From WGAB01 sp964406105 (GTDB taxonomy: Bacteria; Hydrothermota; Hydrothermia; WGAB01): a stretch of DNA of 64,000 nt. A model generated the notes under the pieces. That model saw only the letters and a program-made list of their open reading frames with translations. It was not told the DNA's origin and ran no database searches. Shown here piece by piece: positions 1-8,363 of the stretch. The position numbers were made by a program, and so were the translations under genes. The stretch's first letter is position 1. The number at the start of each line of letters is the position of its first letter. Location of the stretch: positions 14,273 to 78,272 of the forward strand of contig CAYOQK010000022.1 in NCBI GenBank assembly GCA_964406105.1, read 5' to 3'.

Positions 1-1
1 T

Positions 2-331
2 GTGGCACCGGTGCATTACACTGTGGTGCACGAGGGCACCGATGCTCTGCCTCGGGTGTTCGCTCTGGGCACGGCTTCCCCCAGCCCCTTCCGCCACAAG
101 ACCACCCTGCGGTTCGCTCTGCCCAAAGCCACCCACGTAACCCTGGAGATCTTTGACCATGCGGGCCGCCGTGTGCGTACCTTGGTCAACACCGAGATGC
201 CCGCTGGGTACCACTCACTCACCTGGGACGGCACCGACGGCCAAGGGCACCGTTTGGCCTCGGGCCTGTACTTCTACCGACTGGTGACACCGGAGTACCG
301 GGCTGTGAGGAAGGTGCTGCTGATCCGCTGA
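2..331 (+). CDS. C-terminal fragment of a secreted protein with FlgD-like/T9SS-type tail domain (5' partial)
   Basis: The reading frame is open from the window edge, so the gene starts upstream and only about 109 C-terminal residues are visible. They contain a FlgD Ig-like fold signature: a SPSPF stretch, an alternating beta pattern, ILDxxG-like IFDHAGRRVRTL, then WDGTDGQGHRLASGLYFYRL and a final KVLLIR strand. In the Bacteroidetes/FCB group and related candidate phyla such tails end secreted or surface proteins and often act as type IX sorting signals. The catalytic or binding part of the protein lies outside the window. A strong terminator follows 24 bases after the stop. The domain call is good; the sorting role is inferred. 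Confidence 0.75.
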   Translation: MAPVHYTVVHEGTDALPRVFALGTASPSPFRHKTTLRFALPKATHVTLEIFDHAGRRVRTLVNTEMPAGYHSLTWDGTDGQGHRLASGLYFYRLVTPEYRAVRKVLLIR

Positions 332-355
332 GCCACGGTTTGCCAAGGTCTTTAA

Positions 356-389
356 GGGGGCGGCGATACACCCTCGCCGCCCCCTTTTT
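356..389 (+). terminator. Intrinsic terminator after the secreted-protein gene
   Basis: A perfect 11-bp GC-rich stem (356-366 with 374-384) closes a 7-base loop and is followed directly by five Ts (385-389). It separates the upstream gene from folD. Confidence 0.9.
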
Positions 390-464
390 GGTTCCCTTTT
401 CCCCAAAGCCCCTGAACTCTGGGAAAAGGGACCTTCTCTGGTTCCGCAAACCTTCCAAATCCTT

Positions 465-470
465 TACACT
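465..470 (+). promoter_or_regulatory. -10 box of folD, leaderless arrangement
   Basis: TACACT lies 8 bases before the folD ATG. No Shine-Dalgarno sequence precedes the ATG and no clear -35 is visible 17 bases upstream (TTCCGC). The same TACACT-to-ATG layout occurs before the nicotinate phosphoribosyltransferase gene on the other strand, which supports reading it as a promoter giving a leaderless mRNA. Confidence 0.55.
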
Positions 471-478
471 AAGCCATC

Positions 479-1342
479 ATGGGTGCTTTGGTCTTCAGCG
501 GGAAGGAATTGGCCGCCCGCGTGCGGCAAGAGGTCAAGGAGGAAGTGGAGGCTTTAAAGGCCCAGGGGGTACAGCCCTTTTTGGCGGTCATCCTCGTGGG
601 CGATGATCCCGCTTCCCAGGTTTACGTGCGCAACAAGGAACGCTCTGCTCAAAAGGTCGGTATCGCATCCCACACGTATCGGCTCCCTGCAGAAACCTCC
701 CAGGAGGAACTGCTAAGGCTTCTCCGGAAACTCAACGAAGATCCCCAGGTGCACGGCATCCTGGTCCAGCTCCCCCTTCCCGATCACATCAACGAGCGCG
801 ACATCATCCTGTCCATCAATCCCATCAAAGACGTGGATGGGTTCCATCCTGAGAACCTGGGTCGCTTGGTGGCTGGCTATCCCCGGTACCTGCCGTGCAC
901 TCCAAGGGGTGTGATGCGGATCCTGCACGAGGCCGGGGTCCAGTTGCAGGGCAAGGAGGCTGTGGTGGTGGGCCGAAGCGTGATCGTGGGGAAACCCATG
1001 GGCCTGATGTTGCTGGCCGAGCACGCCACGGTGACCACCGTGCACTCCCGAACCCGCGATCTGGCGTTCCACACCCGCCGGGCCGATGTGCTGGTGGTGG
1101 CAGCTGGGCGTGCGGGCCTTATCAAAGGCGATATGGTCAAGGAGGGTGCCGTGGTCATTGATGTGGGAGTAAACCGAATGCCCGACGGATCCCTAAAGGG
1201 CGATGTGGAGTTTGATGAGGTGGTGGAAAAGGCCTCGGTGATCACGCCGGTGCCCGGGGGCGTCGGGCCTATGACCGTGGCCATGTTGATGAAGAACACC
1301 GTGGAAGCTGCCAAACTTCAAACCCTAAACCGGGAGGGTTGA
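479..1342 (+). CDS. folD: Bifunctional methylenetetrahydrofolate dehydrogenase / methenyltetrahydrofolate cyclohydrolase
   Basis: Interconverts 5,10-methylene-THF, 5,10-methenyl-THF and 10-formyl-THF in the cytoplasm using NAD(P). The 287-residue length is normal. Family motifs are in order: YVRNKERSAQKVGI with the catalytic lysine, VQLPLP, DVDGFHPENLGRL, PCTPRGVMRIL, the dinucleotide-binding VVVGRSVIVGKPMG, and PVPGGVGPMTVAMLMKNT near the end. The start is the ATG 8 bases after a TACACT box. fhs begins one base after its stop, so the two enzymes form an operon that converts formate to methylene-THF. This is the usual methyl-branch or one-carbon assimilation pairing. Confidence 0.97.
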   Translation: MGALVFSGKELAARVRQEVKEEVEALKAQGVQPFLAVILVGDDPASQVYVRNKERSAQKVGIASHTYRLPAETSQEELLRLLRKLNEDPQVHGILVQLPLPDHINERDIILSINPIKDVDGFHPENLGRLVAGYPRYLPCTPRGVMRILHEAGVQLQGKEAVVVGRSVIVGKPMGLMLLAEHATVTTVHSRTRDLAFHTRRADVLVVAAGRAGLIKGDMVKEGAVVIDVGVNRMPDGSLKGDVEFDEVVEKASVITPVPGGVGPMTVAMLMKNTVEAAKLQTLNREG

Positions 1343-1343
1343 C

Positions 1344-3014
1344 ATGCTTTCGGATATTGAAATCGCCCAGCGGGCGGAGCTCAAACCCATAGAGGAGATC
1401 GCCCAAAAGATCGGTCTTGACGCCAGCGTCATTGAAAAGTACGGCCACTACAAGGCCAAACTCCCCCTATCCATCCTGAAGGAGCGCGAAAAGGACCCCG
1501 ATGCCAAACTCGTGCTCGTTACGGCCATCAACCCCACCCCTATGGGGGAGGGCAAAACCACCGTGTCCATCGGGCTGTCCATGGCGTTGAATCGCCTGGG
1601 CAAACGCTCGGTGGTGGCCCTGCGCGAGCCCTCCTTGGGGCCGGTGTTCGGTGTGAAGGGAGGCGCCACCGGAGGCGGGTACTCGCAGGTGGTACCCATG
1701 GAGGACATCAACCTCCACTTTACCGGTGATTTCCACGCCGTGTCCAGCGCCCATAACCTGCTGTCGGCGATGATTGATAACCACATCCACCAGGGCAACG
1801 CCCTGGGCATTGACGCCCGCACCCTTCTGTGGCGTCGGACCATAGACATGAACGATCGGGCGCTGCGGCACATCGTGGTGGCTTTGGGCGGCAAGGCCAA
1901 CGGCTTTCCCCGGGAAGACGGCTTTGACATCACACCGGCCTCTGAAATCATGGCCATCCTGGGCCTGGCTCGGGACTACGTGGACCTCAAGAACCGGCTG
2001 GGCAACATCCTGGTGGGGTTCACCTACGAGAAAAAACCGGTGTACGCCCGCGACCTGGGGGCCCACGGCGCCATGGCCGCCCTGCTCCGTGATGCCCTGA
2101 AACCCAACCTGGTGCAAACCTTAGAGAACACCCCCGCCCTGATCCATACCGGTCCCTTCGCCAACATCGCCCACGGCACCAACTCCATGGTCAGCACCCT
2201 TCTGGCACGGAAACTGTCGGACGTGGCTGTGGTGGAGGCCGGCTTTGGCGCGGATCTGGGCGCCGAAAAGTTCCTCAATGTGGTGTCTCGCCTGGGAGGA
2301 TTCCATCCCCACGTGGTGGTCATCGTGGCCACGATCCGAGCCCTCAAGTATCACGGCGGCGTCCCCAAGAAGGAGGTGCAAACCCCGAACCCCGACGCCG
2401 TGGAGAAGGGCTTTCCGAACCTGCTCAAACACATTGAAAACATCCGCAAGTTCGGCTTGCCGCCGGTGGTGGCCATCAACCGGTTCCCCACGGACACCGA
2501 CGAGGAACTGGCCGTTTTGGACCGCCTGCTCCAGGATACAGGCGTGCCCTACGCCCTTACCGAGGTGTGGGCCAAGGGTTCGGAGGGCGGTGTGGCCCTG
2601 GCCGAGGCGGTATTGCACACCATGGAAACCCAGCCGGCCCAGTACAAACCCCTGTACGACCTGAACCAACCGCTCAAGGAGAAGATTGAAACCGTCGCCC
2701 GGGAGGTTTACGGCGCCGATGGCGTGGTGTACACACCGGCGGCCGAACGGGCACTACGACAGTACGAAAAACTGGGCTACGGCGACGCTCCGGTGGTCAT
2801 CGCCAAAACCCAGTACTCGCTCTCGGACGATCCCAAGAAATTGGGTCGTCCCACCGGCTTCAAGATCACCGTGCGGGAGGTTCGTTTGGCCGGGGGCGCG
2901 CGGTTCGTGATCCCCATCACCGGTGACATCATGACCATGCCAGGGCTGCCCAAAGAGCCTGCCGCCCTGCGGGTGGACCTGGACGAGAACGGGGTGATCC
3001 ACGGGCTCTTCTGA
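1344..3014 (+). CDS. fhs: Formate--tetrahydrofolate ligase (formyl-THF synthetase)
   Basis: ATP-dependent ligation of formate to THF giving 10-formyl-THF. At 556 residues it matches the bacterial family. The P-loop-like TPMGEGKTT lies at residues 65-73, followed by REPSLGPVFGVKGGATGGG and the HFTGDFHAVSSAHNLL region, both diagnostic. GGGAGGG just upstream, inside the end of folD, is a good ribosome site. Together with FolD it supplies one-carbon units. Fhs is also the entry step of the Wood-Ljungdahl methyl branch, but CODH/ACS genes are not in this window, so acetogenesis or CO2 fixation cannot be claimed. Confidence 0.97.
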   Translation: MLSDIEIAQRAELKPIEEIAQKIGLDASVIEKYGHYKAKLPLSILKEREKDPDAKLVLVTAINPTPMGEGKTTVSIGLSMALNRLGKRSVVALREPSLGPVFGVKGGATGGGYSQVVPMEDINLHFTGDFHAVSSAHNLLSAMIDNHIHQGNALGIDARTLLWRRTIDMNDRALRHIVVALGGKANGFPREDGFDITPASEIMAILGLARDYVDLKNRLGNILVGFTYEKKPVYARDLGAHGAMAALLRDALKPNLVQTLENTPALIHTGPFANIAHGTNSMVSTLLARKLSDVAVVEAGFGADLGAEKFLNVVSRLGGFHPHVVVIVATIRALKYHGGVPKKEVQTPNPDAVEKGFPNLLKHIENIRKFGLPPVVAINRFPTDTDEELAVLDRLLQDTGVPYALTEVWAKGSEGGVALAEAVLHTMETQPAQYKPLYDLNQPLKEKIETVAREVYGADGVVYTPAAERALRQYEKLGYGDAPVVIAKTQYSLSDDPKKLGRPTGFKITVREVRLAGGARFVIPITGDIMTMPGLPKEPAALRVDLDENGVIHGLF

Positions 3015-3039
3015 GGGCTTTTCTCGGTTTGAAATCCCA

Positions 3040-3065
3040 GGGGCGGGCCCGGCCGGGCCCGCCCC
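3040..3065. terminator. Perfect 26-bp GC palindrome between convergent operons
   Basis: A fully self-complementary GC-only sequence sits between the stop of fhs (plus) and the stop of the molybdenum hydroxylase large subunit (minus). It lacks a T-tract on either side. Its position suggests a bidirectional transcription barrier or mRNA 3' stabiliser. Confidence 0.6.
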
Positions 3066-3092
3066 ACTCAACTCCGGTGAAGGGAAGTTCCC

Positions 3093-5417
3093 CTATGCGA
3101 AACCCTTTTCCTTAAGGGCTCGGTACACCTTTTCCGGCGTGATGGGGATCTCAAAAAACCGGATGCCGATGGCATCGTAGAGGGCGTTGGCGATCGCTGG
3201 AGCGGGCCCATTGATGCCCACCTCAGCCACGGACTTCGCCCCGAAGGGGCCGGTTTCCTCGTAGGAATCCACGATGATCGTGGTGATCTTCGGCAAATCG
3301 CGCAGGGTGGGGATCTTGTAGTCCTCAAAGTTCACGTTCACGGTACGGCCCTGAGAATCAAAGCGGAACTCTTCCATCAAGGCAAAGGAGATGCCGTTGA
3401 GCACCGCCCCCTCCACCTGGCCCTCCACCAACTTGGGGTTGATGGGGGTGCCACAGTCCACCGCGGATACGAAGTGCACCACCTCCACCTCGCCGGTTTT
3501 TAGGTCCACCTCCACCTCGGCGAATTGGGCGATGAAGGGGGGAGGGGATTCATGCACGATATGGGACGCCGTAGCCTGGATCTGGAACTGGTTTCGCTGA
3601 TACAAACTGTAATGGGCCACTTGGGCATAGGACACCCGCTGGCCCGTGGCCCGGTGCACGACGTGGCCCTCCTCCACCTCCAGTTGGTCTTCGCGGACCT
3701 CCAGCATCTCGGCGGCCACCTTCAGAATCTGGCGGCGGATCTCCAGGGCGCATTTGCGCACGGCCTCCCCGGACAGGTACGTGGTGGAGGACGCATACGC
3801 TCCCACATCAAAGGGCGTGAGATCGGTATCCGAGGACCGCACGATGATCATCTCCACTGGGATGTCCAGGACCTCAGCGGCGATCTGCGCCAGCACCGTA
3901 TCGGAGCCGGTTCCGAGATCCGTGGCCCCCACGTGCAGGTTAAAGGACCCGTCGTCGTTCATCTTCATGTAGGCGCTGCCCATGTCAATCTCTGGGATGG
4001 CCGAGCCCTGCATAGCCGCCATCATGCCCACCCCCCGAACCCGATGGGGGGCCACCTGGATTCGCTTGCCGCGCTTCTCATCCCAGCCGATGGCCTTTGC
4101 CCCCAGGTCCAAACAGGCGTCCAAACGGCACGAGCGGATCACCTGCTCTACCCCTTCGCGGCCCTCACCCAGGGCTTTGAACACCTCGGAGGTTTCTCCA
4201 GTACGGATGTGCCAGCGCTTGTAGTACTCCACCACGTCCATCCCCAACTGGCGGGCGATGATGTCAATCTGTTGGCCCAGGGCAAAGTAGCCCTGGGTGG
4301 CCCCGTAGCCGCGATAGGCACCCCCCACCGGTAGGTTGGTGTACACAGAACGACCCCGGAACCGAAGGTGGGGGATCTTGTTGAAAAGGGGCAGCACTTT
4401 GGATCCCGTGTTGGTGAGCACCGTTAAGGCATGGGAGCCGTAGGCGCCCGCGTTCATCAGGGCGTCCATCTCTAACGCGAGGATGGCACCATCGGCCTTT
4501 CGCACCCCGGTTTTCAACCGAAGTTTCATTTCGTGTCGGGTTCGGGTGGCAAAGAACACCTCGGCCCGACTCAACACGAGTTTGGAGGCTCGGCCGGTAC
4601 GCCATGTGGCCAAGCCCACCAGGGGCTCCAAGAGCACCTCCTGCTTGCCGCCAAATCCACCCCCGATCCGGGGTTTGATCACCCGGATCTTCCGCAGGGG
4701 AATCCCCAGCACCATGGCGGTGATGCGGCGGGCGTGGAAGGGCACCTGGGTGGTGGAAAGGATCACCAACCGCCCCCTCTCGTCCAGGTAGGCAGCGGCG
4801 GCGTGGGGTTCCAAGGCACAATGACTGGCGTAGGGAGTGCGATACTCATGTTCCACGATGAAATCGGCCTCTTGGAACCCTTGGGCCAGGTTGCCATAAG
4901 AGAACTCCACTTCGGCGGCCAGGTTCCGCGAAGGGTCGTAAGGCACGGGGATCCGGGCGAATTCGTCGTCGGTGTGGACCTTTGGGGCGTCGGGATCCAA
5001 AGCCCGTTCCATGTCCAACACGGGTTCCAACACGCGGTACTCCACGTGAATCCGTTTGAGGGCTTCCTCGGCGATCTCTGGCGTTTCTGCAGCCACCATG
5101 GCCACCCGATCCCCCACAAAGCGCACCTTACGGTCAAAGAGCACCGTATCGTAGGGTGAGGGTTCTGGATACCCTTGGCCTGCGGTGGTGTGCAGCACCC
5201 GGGGCACGTTGCCATGGTGGAACACGGCCACCACCCCGTCCATCGCCTCGGCCTCCGAAGGATCTATGCGCAGGATCTCGGCGTGCGCATGGGGCGAGTA
5301 CAGGATCTTCAGATACAGGGGATCCTTTAGGTCAAAGTCGTCGGTAAACCGGGCCGTGCCGGTGGCCAAGGACACCGCATCCACCTTTTCCACAGATTTC
5401 CGAACCCGCTTAAACAT
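3093..5417 (-). CDS. Xanthine dehydrogenase-family molybdopterin-binding (large) subunit
   Basis: Carries the molybdenum cofactor of a heterotrimeric Mo hydroxylase. The 774 residues hold the N-terminal hammerhead domain (TGTARFTDDF...PHAHAEI) and the cofactor domain with GGGFGGKQE. The active-site loop reads GGAYRGYGATQ, and the catalytic-glutamate region near the end is GPFGAKSVAEVG. The AYRGYG loop resembles xanthine/purine or aldehyde hydroxylases and differs from the AYRCSFR loop of true CO dehydrogenase (CoxL), so CO oxidation is unlikely. The substrate cannot be fixed from sequence. It is the last gene of the operon, overlapping the 2Fe-2S subunit by 8 bases. Cofactor-insertion genes are not adjacent. 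Confidence 0.9.
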   Translation of the reverse strand: MFKRVRKSVEKVDAVSLATGTARFTDDFDLKDPLYLKILYSPHAHAEILRIDPSEAEAMDGVVAVFHHGNVPRVLHTTAGQGYPEPSPYDTVLFDRKVRFVGDRVAMVAAETPEIAEEALKRIHVEYRVLEPVLDMERALDPDAPKVHTDDEFARIPVPYDPSRNLAAEVEFSYGNLAQGFQEADFIVEHEYRTPYASHCALEPHAAAAYLDERGRLVILSTTQVPFHARRITAMVLGIPLRKIRVIKPRIGGGFGGKQEVLLEPLVGLATWRTGRASKLVLSRAEVFFATRTRHEMKLRLKTGVRKADGAILALEMDALMNAGAYGSHALTVLTNTGSKVLPLFNKIPHLRFRGRSVYTNLPVGGAYRGYGATQGYFALGQQIDIIARQLGMDVVEYYKRWHIRTGETSEVFKALGEGREGVEQVIRSCRLDACLDLGAKAIGWDEKRGKRIQVAPHRVRGVGMMAAMQGSAIPEIDMGSAYMKMNDDGSFNLHVGATDLGTGSDTVLAQIAAEVLDIPVEMIIVRSSDTDLTPFDVGAYASSTTYLSGEAVRKCALEIRRQILKVAAEMLEVREDQLEVEEGHVVHRATGQRVSYAQVAHYSLYQRNQFQIQATASHIVHESPPPFIAQFAEVEVDLKTGEVEVVHFVSAVDCGTPINPKLVEGQVEGAVLNGISFALMEEFRFDSQGRTVNVNFEDYKIPTLRDLPKITTIIVDSYEETGPFGAKSVAEVGINGPAPAIANALYDAIGIRFFEIPITPEKVYRALKEKGFA

Positions 5418-5877
5418 GGTCTTTCAACCTCTTGGCCGCCAACTTTACCCCTTCCAGAATCTTCACGTAGCCGGTGCACCGGCACAGATGGCCGTCCAGC
5501 GCTTGGCGGATTTCCTCATCGGTGGGGTCCGGGTTCTGTTGGAGCAAGGCATAGGTGCTGACCACAATGCCCGGCGTACAGAACCCACACTGCACCGCCC
5601 CGGCTTCGGCCAAGGCCTTTTGGATGGGGTGGGGGTGGTGCACCGTTCCCAGCCCCTGGGAGGTGAGGATCGGGATCTCCTGGGCTGTGGCAGCCAAAAC
5701 CTGGCACGAGGGCACCGGCACCCCGTCCAGGAGCACCGCACAGGCACCGCACAGGCCATCATCGCACCCGTGTTTGACCTCGGTAAACCCGTTTTCCCGA
5801 AGCACCTCCAACAGGGTCGCCTCAGGCCGAAACTCCAACTCCCAAACCTCTCCGTTGATCAGGAACCGCCCCTTCAT
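5410..5877 (-). CDS. Molybdenum hydroxylase [2Fe-2S] small subunit
   Basis: A 155-residue electron-transfer subunit with two 2Fe-2S centres. The plant-ferredoxin-like N-terminal cluster has the CxxxxCGxC pattern in CDDGLCGACAVLLDG plus a following cysteine. The C-terminal helical cluster domain has QCGFCTPG and HLCRCTGY. The length is standard for CoxS/XdhC-type subunits. It overlaps the FAD subunit by 4 bases (ATGA), so the two are translationally coupled. It would pass electrons from the Mo site to FAD. Confidence 0.95.
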   Translation of the reverse strand: MKGRFLINGEVWELEFRPEATLLEVLRENGFTEVKHGCDDGLCGACAVLLDGVPVPSCQVLAATAQEIPILTSQGLGTVHHPHPIQKALAEAGAVQCGFCTPGIVVSTYALLQQNPDPTDEEIRQALDGHLCRCTGYVKILEGVKLAAKRLKDHV

Positions 5878-6692
5878 GCGGATCCTCCCAAGAGCTGTAC
5901 AAGGCCCCGAGCCAGATACACCCGGGCCAGATGCTGTTGATACTCTGGAGACCCCATGCGTTTATGGGCATAGAACTCGGCGGAAAGACGGTGGGCAACG
6001 GCCTCGGGATCTACCCGGTCTACCCACGCTCCCTCCAGGGTTTCCATAACCTCGTGTACCTCGGTCCACTTGCCACGGGTACCGAACAGCACAACCCGAG
6101 GATCCCGAACCCTGTCCGCCTCTATCCGCAGCAGCACAGCCAGGGTAAAGGCGGGTAGATCGTTACGGGTGCGTACAGCGCGGAAAAAGTAGGCCCGCCC
6201 TGGGTACGGTGCATAGCGGATCTCGGTGATCAAGGTTCCCCGGTGCACCTCAGGAGTAGCCAGGTACTCGGCCACGGGCATCTCGCCCGTGTGCCGGCCC
6301 TGGAGCACCACCCGGGCGCGGAGAGCCAACAGGGGAGCCAAAAGGTCAGACCACGGAGGTGCCATGGCCACGCTGCCGCCCAAGGTGATCCGGTTCCGAA
6401 GGAGCTGGGTGGAAGACTGGGAAAGGGCTTGAACCAAAACGCCGTGGGGTTCATGGGGATAGAGCTGTTTCACGGTCTCGGAAAAGGTCAACATGGCCCC
6501 AAGGCGGACCTCCTGGGGCGTGTAGGAAAAGGCCTTAAGCGGGAGCCGATGCAGGGCCACCAGGCCCTGAAAGGCCCGTAAGGAGCCACGCAGAAGTCCT
6601 GTGCCGCCGCCATGGGGGGCCACCCCTTCCCGAGAGAGGAGCCGCACCGCCTCGTCCACCGTATCCGGGAAGAACCACTCCAAAGACGCCAT
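5874..6692 (-). CDS. Molybdenum hydroxylase FAD-binding (medium) subunit
   Basis: FAD-binding PCMH-type subunit of about 272 residues. It has the pyrophosphate loop HGGGTGLLRG and the second FAD motif RNRITLGGSVAMAPPWSDLL, then a CO_deh_flav_C-like end. A longer frame opens at 6797, but I place the start at 6692. The residues from there (MASLEWFFPDTVDEA) match the family start, and an excellent promoter lies at 6700-6728, inside the longer version. The first loop is glycine-rich but not canonical (AGGTDLL in most relatives). It is the first gene of the operon, probably translated from a leaderless mRNA. Confidence 0.9.
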   Translation of the reverse strand: MASLEWFFPDTVDEAVRLLSREGVAPHGGGTGLLRGSLRAFQGLVALHRLPLKAFSYTPQEVRLGAMLTFSETVKQLYPHEPHGVLVQALSQSSTQLLRNRITLGGSVAMAPPWSDLLAPLLALRARVVLQGRHTGEMPVAEYLATPEVHRGTLITEIRYAPYPGRAYFFRAVRTRNDLPAFTLAVLLRIEADRVRDPRVVLFGTRGKWTEVHEVMETLEGAWVDRVDPEAVAHRLSAEFYAHKRMGSPEYQQHLARVYLARGLVQLLGGSA

Positions 6693-6699
6693 CGGCCAT

Positions 6700-6728
6700 A
6701 GCATAGCGGCCACTTGCACCCTTGTCAA
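6700..6728 (-). promoter_or_regulatory. Sigma70-type promoter of the molybdenum hydroxylase operon
   Basis: On the minus strand TTGACA (6723-6728), a 17-base spacer and TATGCT (6700-6705). The -10 box ends 7 bases before the ATG at 6692, so transcription should start at or next to the start codon, giving a leaderless mRNA. Confidence 0.85.
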
Positions 6729-6783
6729 CCAAAACCACGCAAAACCAAAGCAGGGAACCGCTTTACAAATCCCCAAGATGTTC

Positions 6784-6812
6784 TTGCACTCTGGCACAAG
6801 GACGCCGATAAT
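6784..6812 (+). promoter_or_regulatory. Putative promoter of the AI-2E-family transporter gene
   Basis: TTGCAC (6784-6789), 17-base spacer, GATAAT (6807-6812); the ATG follows 14 bases later. It is divergent from the promoter at 6700-6728, and the two share a 134-base intergenic region. Confidence 0.6.
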
Positions 6813-6826
6813 AAGCCCGAATTGCC

Positions 6827-7990
6827 ATGAACATCCTGCACGTGTTCCTTGCCTTCGTGCTCTTGGCGCTGTCCATCGCCTTTGGCATTGACCGGGCCCT
6901 ATGGCCCCTCATGTTCTCCCTGCTCGCCCTCTTGGCCCTTTACGAGAACCGCCAATCCCCTGGCTTTCGGGTGCCCTTCCTGCTCTCCGTGCTGTTCACC
7001 CTGTACTTCCTGTTCTCCCGGTTCCAAATGGTGTTCGTTCCCCTTTTCTTCGGGATTCTGTTGGCCTTTCTCCTGGACCCGGTGGTCACCTTCCTTCGGC
7101 AACGGGCCCGGATCCCTCGGGCCGCAAGTGCCCTTACTTTGCTCCTCCTGTTCCTGATCCTCATGCTGGGCCTGGTGGGGGGCCTTACGGCTCAGGCCCT
7201 GAGCCAAGCGGCCTCCCTGCTGTCGGCCTCCCCCCGACTCCTGCAGCAGGTGTTTGACCAACTGAACCGCCTTCTGCAAGACACGGGCTGGCTCACCCAT
7301 TTCGGCCCCATCAACCTGCAGGAAGAGTTCTTCCGAGGACTGGCACACCAAATTAGCCAATTGCCCGCCCGCGCGTTCTCCGTGATGAACCTTCTGATCT
7401 TCTTCCTGCTCACCTTGGTGGTGGCCTTTTACCTGCTGGTGGATCTGGAACGGCTCACCCAATGGGCCCGAAACCTGGCCCTGAACCTTGGGGTGAGCCC
7501 CGAACTCCTGCACATGGCCGGCGAGGTGAAACACATCCTGCACCGGTACTTTCGGGGCCAAGTGTTGGACGCCACAGCCGTGGGCCTGCTCACCGGCATC
7601 GCCCTGGCCCTTTTGGGAATCCGGTTTGCCACCCTCTTGGGAGTACTGGCTGGCGTGATGAACCTGGTGCCTACCCTTGGGTTCTGGATCAGTTTCATCC
7701 CCGCCCTGCTCGTGGGCCTGATGGAGCCCTCCCCCTGGATGGGCCTGCTGAAGGTGGTGGCCGTGTACGGTGGCGTGCAGGCCCTGGAAAGCAGCTTCCT
7801 CGCACCGCGGATCATCGGGGGCTCCGTGGGCCTGCACCCCCTGGTGATCTTCTTCGCCCTGCTCATCGGGGCAGAACTGCTGGGCGTGCTGGGCATGCTG
7901 CTGGCCGTGCCCACCGCCGCTCTGATCAAAAGCCTGCTGGAAACCTACGGCCCCTTGGCCCACCAACCCAAGGCACCCCTTAAGGACTGA
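6827..7990 (+). CDS. AI-2E family transporter (PerM/UPF0118) membrane protein
   Basis: A 387-residue integral membrane protein. Hydrophobic segments cluster at the N-terminus (several helices within residues 1-130), followed by a soluble amphipathic section (about 130-185) and more helices to the end. The family signature is in the second half: a GQVLDATAVGLLTGIALALLGI-like stretch, NLVPTLGFWIS and PRIIGGSVGLHPLVIF. Members have been linked to AI-2 export, Na+/H+ exchange or other small solutes, so the substrate is unknown. It is monocistronic or leads the DUF3467 and transglutaminase genes; the next start is 58 bases after its stop. Confidence 0.88.
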   Translation: MNILHVFLAFVLLALSIAFGIDRALWPLMFSLLALLALYENRQSPGFRVPFLLSVLFTLYFLFSRFQMVFVPLFFGILLAFLLDPVVTFLRQRARIPRAASALTLLLLFLILMLGLVGGLTAQALSQAASLLSASPRLLQQVFDQLNRLLQDTGWLTHFGPINLQEEFFRGLAHQISQLPARAFSVMNLLIFFLLTLVVAFYLLVDLERLTQWARNLALNLGVSPELLHMAGEVKHILHRYFRGQVLDATAVGLLTGIALALLGIRFATLLGVLAGVMNLVPTLGFWISFIPALLVGLMEPSPWMGLLKVVAVYGGVQALESSFLAPRIIGGSVGLHPLVIFFALLIGAELLGVLGMLLAVPTAALIKSLLETYGPLAHQPKAPLKD

Positions 7991-8048
7991 GTTCTTGAGA
8001 AGCCACCTGTATCATTCCCCCACAGACGCACTCAAAGGAGGTGTTTCC

Positions 8049-8363
8049 ATGAATCCAGAAAAACCCGCCTTTCAGGTGGAATTGCCCGAGGATCAGGGCG
8101 CAGGGGTATATGCCAACCTGGTGATGATTGCCCACTCCCCCTCCGAGTTCATCCTGGACTTCGCCCGGCAAATGCCAGGCCTACCCAAGGCCAAGGTGGT
8201 CTCCCGCATCATCATGACCCCTCAGCACGCCAAACTCCTGCTCCAGGCCCTGGAAGCCAACATCAAGAAGTACGAAGAACGGTTTGGCACCATCAAGATC
8301 CCCGGTACCCGCGAACGACGCATCGGTTTCACCCAAGAACCCGAAGGGGGCGAGGGATCGTGA
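8049..8363 (+). CDS. DUF3467 family small protein
   Basis: A 104-residue soluble protein. I start it at 8049 because AAAGGAGGTG ends 7 bases before this ATG; the in-frame ATG at 7995 has no ribosome site. The conserved pattern is visible: YANLVMIAHSPSEFILDFAR, then KVVSRIIMTPQHAKLLLQAL, and a helical end (NIKKYEERFG). DUF3467 proteins are widespread and of unknown molecular function. Its stop overlaps the GTG start of the transglutaminase gene by 4 bases, so the two are coupled. The family call is firm; nothing more can be said about its role. Confidence 0.85.
   Translation: MNPEKPAFQVELPEDQGAGVYANLVMIAHSPSEFILDFARQMPGLPKAKVVSRIIMTPQHAKLLLQALEANIKKYEERFGTIKIPGTRERRIGFTQEPEGGEGS

Noticed and set aside
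3525..4334. 269-codon plus-strand frame
   Set aside because: Antisense to the molybdenum hydroxylase large subunit, which is clearly coding.
4483..4821. Short frames inside the molybdenum hydroxylase gene suggesting a frameshift
   Set aside because: The main frame is uninterrupted for 774 codons and all motifs are in it.
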